DNA of 10,316 bases from Hamiltosporidium magnivora (lineage: Eukaryota > Microsporidia > Dubosqiidae), in assembly GCA_004325065.1 (NCBI GenBank), contig PITI01000611.1, positions 1 through 10,316 on the forward strand. Reading direction: 5' to 3'. Made by a program: the position numbers and the translations under genes. The notes beneath the pieces were generated by a model that was not told the origin of the DNA, did not search any database, and worked only from the letters and a program-made list of their open reading frames with translations. Position 1 is the first letter of the stretch, and each line of letters starts with the position of its first letter. Shown piece by piece: positions 7,401 to 10,316 of this stretch.

Positions 7401-9800
7401 ATGCTTTTAGAATATGAAAAAGAAATTTTAAAAGAAGCAAATGGAAAAAATTATCTACTTATAATGGCCAGAGGGTTAGGAATAGAAGATATTATTTTAC
7501 AAAATATAAAAATGTATTTAAATTCATCTTCTTTGGTTATTCTACTTAATTTGTCATTAAATGAAGAAAAATATTTTTTTTCTTTTAAAAATAAATATTT
7601 ACATAATCTGAATGAAAATCCAATGACAATTGATAAAAGAAAAGCATTATACAAAACCGGAGGAGTATTTTATGTATCTTCTAGGATTTTAGTTACTGAT
7701 ATTTTAAATGAAGTTATTGAAACAACTAAAATAAGTTGCTTTCTTATTAATAACGCAGAAACTTTAAAAGAGAATTCTACTGAGGAATTTATTATTTATC
7801 TTTTTAGAGAAAGGAATAGCGAAGGTCTTATAAAAGCATTTACAGTATTCCCACATGTAATAATGAGTAGATTTTCTGGAATTCAACAAATATTAAAAGT
7901 TCTTAGAATAAAAAAAGTATTTATTTATCCAAGATTTCATAAAACAATTAAAAAATCTCTTGCAAAGGAAATTGAATTGAATGAGATTAAATTTAAATTA
8001 CCTTCGAAACATGAAGACATTCAGATGATGTTAATTGAAGTAATTCAGTGTTTATTCAAAGAACTCAAAACATATTGTAAAGAAATAGATTTTGATTACG
8101 AGAATATATTATTATATGGTTTCAACAAAATTTTAAAAATTATTTCAAAAAAATTTGAATCAAAATTACAAATTAAAAGACTCATCGCAGACTTAAAAAA
8201 TATGAAAGAACTGTATTATCTTCTCTTCAATGTAGATTTTAAATATTTCTATCAATATTTAAAAGCCATTTTTGAAGAACAAATTGAACTAAAAAATAAT
8301 TCTACTTGGATAAATCATCCAATATCTCATGCGTTATTAGAAAGATCATCAGAATATTGTTTAGAAATAGAAGAGAATAGTAAATCCATAGAATATTGTT
8401 TAGAAATGGAAGAGAATAACAAATCCATAGAATATTATTTGGAAATAGAAGAGAATAACAAATCCATAAAATATAAACCCAATGAATCAAATAATAAAAA
8501 GGAATATGAACCTACTAATTCGGATTCTCAAACATATTTACAGATTTCCCATAATCAAAAAAGTAAAAGAATTAAAGAAACTCATTTTAAACAGGAATCG
8601 AAATGCAAAAATAATTTTAAATGCAAATTTTCAAGCAATTTAAAAATCAATAAACTGATTGAGTTAATAATTGAATTATCTTCTAAGAAAATAGTAATCC
8701 TAGCACCAAATACATTTATTTCAGAATGTTTGATTGACAAAATCAAAAACTTCGGTTTAAAAATAAATACAGAAATAAAGACCAAAACCGAAAATACAAT
8801 TTTTAATTTTTTAAAACCAGAAAATAAACAAGAAACTAATTTTATTACAGTTCTAACTTTTTATGATTTTCTTCTCTGTGAAATAAATTATGATTTTGTA
8901 TTTTTTATTGAAAATGATTTGGGTTGTATTAGAAAGATTGAAACTTGGGCAAATAAAACAGAAAAAAATGTCTGTGTTTATTTGTTAATGTATAAAGACT
9001 CTCTCGAAGAACAAAAGTATTTAATGGAAATAAGAAATGAAAAAGACTGTTTTGTAAAACTGATCGAAAATTATTCTACCATGTCATTAGATCTATCAAA
9101 AGAAATTGCTGTAGATTTAGAAGATAGTGAAGAAGAGATAAGAGAATATAAAGTGTATATAGACTTTAGAGAAATGAGATCTGGTTTGCCATATTTTCTT
9201 TATAAATCTGGGAATAAAATAGATGTAATGGCTTTGGAGATAGGTGATTATTTATTAGGATCTTCAGTATGTTTAGAAAGAAAAAATATTTTAGATTTAA
9301 TTTCTTCATTAAACAGTGGAAGATTATATTTACAACTGAAAATGATGGAACATAGTTATACCTTCAATTATCTTTTATTAGAATTTGATAATGGAAGACG
9401 CCCTTGTTTATCCGATTATTTTAACTTTAAAGAAGAATCTTTTAAAAATAGTATATTATCTAAATTAATTTTAATAATTTTACATTTTAAAAAAATAAGA
9501 ATTATTTGGTCGAATTCACATTTATTCTCAATTCAATCAATTCGAAATCTACAGAAGAGATATAAAAATCCCAGTGTAGAAAAATCAAAGATAAATTATA
9601 TTAATCCTATTTTACAAGAAATAATTTTAAGTATTCCTGGAATTGATTACTTTAATTATAGAAAGGTTATTTCAAACTTTAAAAATTTAAAAGAATTTAT
9701 TAGTTCAAATTTAGAAAAACTTATTTGTATTTTTGGTAGTGAAAAAGGTCAAACAATCTATAATTTTTTTAATTCAAATCTAAAATTATTATTTAAGTAA
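7401..9800 (+). CDS. XPF/Rad1/ERCC4-family structure-specific DNA endonuclease
   Basis: A 799-residue nuclear repair nuclease. With an ERCC1/Rad10 partner, XPF cuts 5' of DNA lesions in nucleotide-excision repair and acts in crosslink repair and recombination. The N-terminal helicase-like part (about 1-315) starts LLEYEKEILKEA and has ARGLG (23-27), the degenerate Walker A that replaces GKT in XPF, then GGVFYVSSRILVTD and FRERNSEGLIKAF. Residues 318-356 are a tandem repeat in a divergent linker. The second helicase-like half begins near 418. The ERCC4 nuclease domain (about 584-715) contains IDFRE with Asp588 and the intact motif G615-D616, E626-R627-K628, D632 (family GDxnERKx3D), followed by SLNSGRLY. 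The C-terminal (HhH)2 domain, about 733-799, has SIPGIDY (744-750) and is the ERCC1-binding and DNA-binding part. It is shorter than human XPF (916) but complete. The start is the first ATG after an in-frame TGA at 7380-7382. No partner gene is in the window. Confidence 0.96.
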   Translation: MLLEYEKEILKEANGKNYLLIMARGLGIEDIILQNIKMYLNSSSLVILLNLSLNEEKYFFSFKNKYLHNLNENPMTIDKRKALYKTGGVFYVSSRILVTDILNEVIETTKISCFLINNAETLKENSTEEFIIYLFRERNSEGLIKAFTVFPHVIMSRFSGIQQILKVLRIKKVFIYPRFHKTIKKSLAKEIELNEIKFKLPSKHEDIQMMLIEVIQCLFKELKTYCKEIDFDYENILLYGFNKILKIISKKFESKLQIKRLIADLKNMKELYYLLFNVDFKYFYQYLKAIFEEQIELKNNSTWINHPISHALLERSSEYCLEIEENSKSIEYCLEMEENNKSIEYYLEIEENNKSIKYKPNESNNKKEYEPTNSDSQTYLQISHNQKSKRIKETHFKQESKCKNNFKCKFSSNLKINKLIELIIELSSKKIVILAPNTFISECLIDKIKNFGLKINTEIKTKTENTIFNFLKPENKQETNFITVLTFYDFLLCEINYDFVFFIENDLGCIRKIETWANKTEKNVCVYLLMYKDSLEEQKYLMEIRNEKDCFVKLIENYSTMSLDLSKEIAVDLEDSEEEIREYKVYIDFREMRSGLPYFLYKSGNKIDVMALEIGDYLLGSSVCLERKNILDLISSLNSGRLYLQLKMMEHSYTFNYLLLEFDNGRRPCLSDYFNFKEESFKNSILSKLILIILHFKKIRIIWSNSHLFSIQSIRNLQKRYKNPSVEKSKINYINPILQEIILSIPGIDYFNYRKVISNFKNLKEFISSNLEKLICIFGSEKGQTIYNFFNSNLKLLFK
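8352..8468 (+). repeat. Three in-frame copies of a 39-bp tandem repeat inside the XPF gene
   Basis: Copies lie at 8352-8390, 8391-8429 and 8430-8468, followed by a two-codon start of a fourth. Each encodes 13 residues of the type EYCLEIEENSKSI. Copies 1 and 2 differ at 3 of 39 bases, 2 and 3 at 3, and 1 and 3 at 4, so the array is recent or homogenised. The unit length is a multiple of three, so copy-number change would keep the reading frame. It sits in the linker between the two helicase-like halves, a part of XPF that is poorly conserved and tolerant of insertions. Confidence 0.95.
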
Positions 9801-10316
9801 AATTATTTTAAATTTTAATTTTTAATAACTAAGAATATATAAGACTGTATCCTTTAGTAAAAAAATAATTTATTTAAAAGTATCACATCTTTTTAAAACA
9901 GTGGCAAGTGTTATATTTGTTTTCATGACATAAACGCAGTTCTAGGTTTAATATAGATAACTGCTACCCCAAACTCCATCAGAAACCCCTGTGATACCTA
10001 TGTCTCAAAGCTTTTCATCTACCAGGTGTTTAGAACCTAATAATAGGCTAAGCAGTTGCCCGATGTTCGTTAATGTTAGTTGCATGGAGTGTTATCGAAG
10101 GCCGAGATTCTTTTGTCTCCCCCAAGACTGTAGCATTACCACTTACTCTACACTTTCAGAACCCAATAAACTGCTAGCTAAGATATATTTCAGAGATTTA
10201 CATGGGGCCTATCTATATGGTGCAATGTCATAACAACAGGTATAACCCGCTACTTACCTTTCCTGGCTTTAAATAAGTTTATTTTTATATCTCCCGGGCG
10301 CTAAGTCATCTAACCC
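9801..10316. other. GC-richer terminal segment of unknown origin
   Basis: Up to about 9900 this is the AT-rich downstream flank of XPF, without a clear AATAAA. From about 9905 the base composition changes: counted 60-base lines at 10021-10260 hold 19 to 29 G+C (32-48%), against about 9 to 15 in XPF. The plus strand is open for about 90 codons up to TAA at 10231-10233, with an ATG at 10000 giving 77 residues rich in Ser, Cys and Pro (for example CMECYRRPRFFCLPQDC). The other frames are broken, and I recognise no family. Two imperfect related strings lie at 10032-10055 and 10158-10183. The jump in composition resembles that at the Merlin relic, so a transposon fragment or another multi-copy sequence is the likeliest explanation. 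The segment runs off the window. Confidence 0.4.

Noticed and set aside
7379..7417. Upstream out-of-frame ATG with a 12-residue frame overlapping the XPF start
   Set aside because: It precedes the CCC signal and probably lies outside the transcript. Alignment of XPF from LLEYE onward supports ATG at 7401.
10020..10190. Possible tRNA suggested by GGTTCTGAA-like and GGTTCTAAA-like strings on the minus strand
   Set aside because: No matching T-arm stem, anticodon arm or acceptor pairing could be built around them.
10000..10233. 77-codon Ser/Cys-rich plus-strand frame as a real gene
   Set aside because: No motif is recognised, and a frame of this length is unremarkable in DNA with higher G+C. 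It is described within the GC-rich segment instead.

Overview
This window looks like nuclear DNA of a microsporidian (fungus-related, obligately intracellular parasite). The case rests on four things. The sequence is very AT-rich, roughly three quarters A+T by eye. The two long genes are intron-free and eukaryotic-type, with diverged, Asn/Lys/Ile-rich proteins. Both have a CCC triplet a few bases before the start codon, a signal described for microsporidian genes. The decayed repeats resemble transposon families (Merlin-like DNA transposon, R4/Dong-like retrotransposon) that are common in microsporidia. The genus cannot be fixed from the sequence alone. No bacterial features were seen.

Layout. 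1-270: short coding-looking relic cut by the window edge and broken by a frame change. 271-890: AT-rich, nothing recognised. 891-1359 (minus): wrecked Merlin/ISXO2-like transposase. 1360-3361: about 2 kb of gene-free AT-rich DNA. 3369-5705 (minus): intact 778-codon HECT ubiquitin ligase of UBE3A (E6-AP) type, with an N-terminal AZUL zinc finger and an intact catalytic cysteine. 5708-5920 (minus): doubtful 70-codon frame. 5921-6566: nothing recognised. 6567-7246 (minus): two short open frames and the broken C-terminal end of an R4/Dong-like non-LTR retrotransposon protein. 7401-9800 (plus): intact 799-codon XPF/Rad1 structure-specific endonuclease with an in-frame tandem repeat in its linker. 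9801-10316: a visibly GC-richer segment of unknown origin.

The two intact genes are divergently oriented, with about 1.7 kb between their start codons. They belong to separate systems: ubiquitin-proteasome protein turnover (HECT ligase) and nucleotide-excision/crosslink repair (XPF). Nothing suggests they work as an operon or a joint system. Only about 46% of the window is confident coding sequence, low for microsporidia with compact genomes. The remainder is at least partly a graveyard of transposable elements, so this is probably one of the larger, repeat-bearing microsporidian genomes. I see no CRISPR array, rRNA or tRNA, and no convincing new multi-gene system. The most notable items are the UBE3A-type ligase that keeps its AZUL finger, and the two transposon relics, which are visible only by joining motifs across frames on the minus strand.
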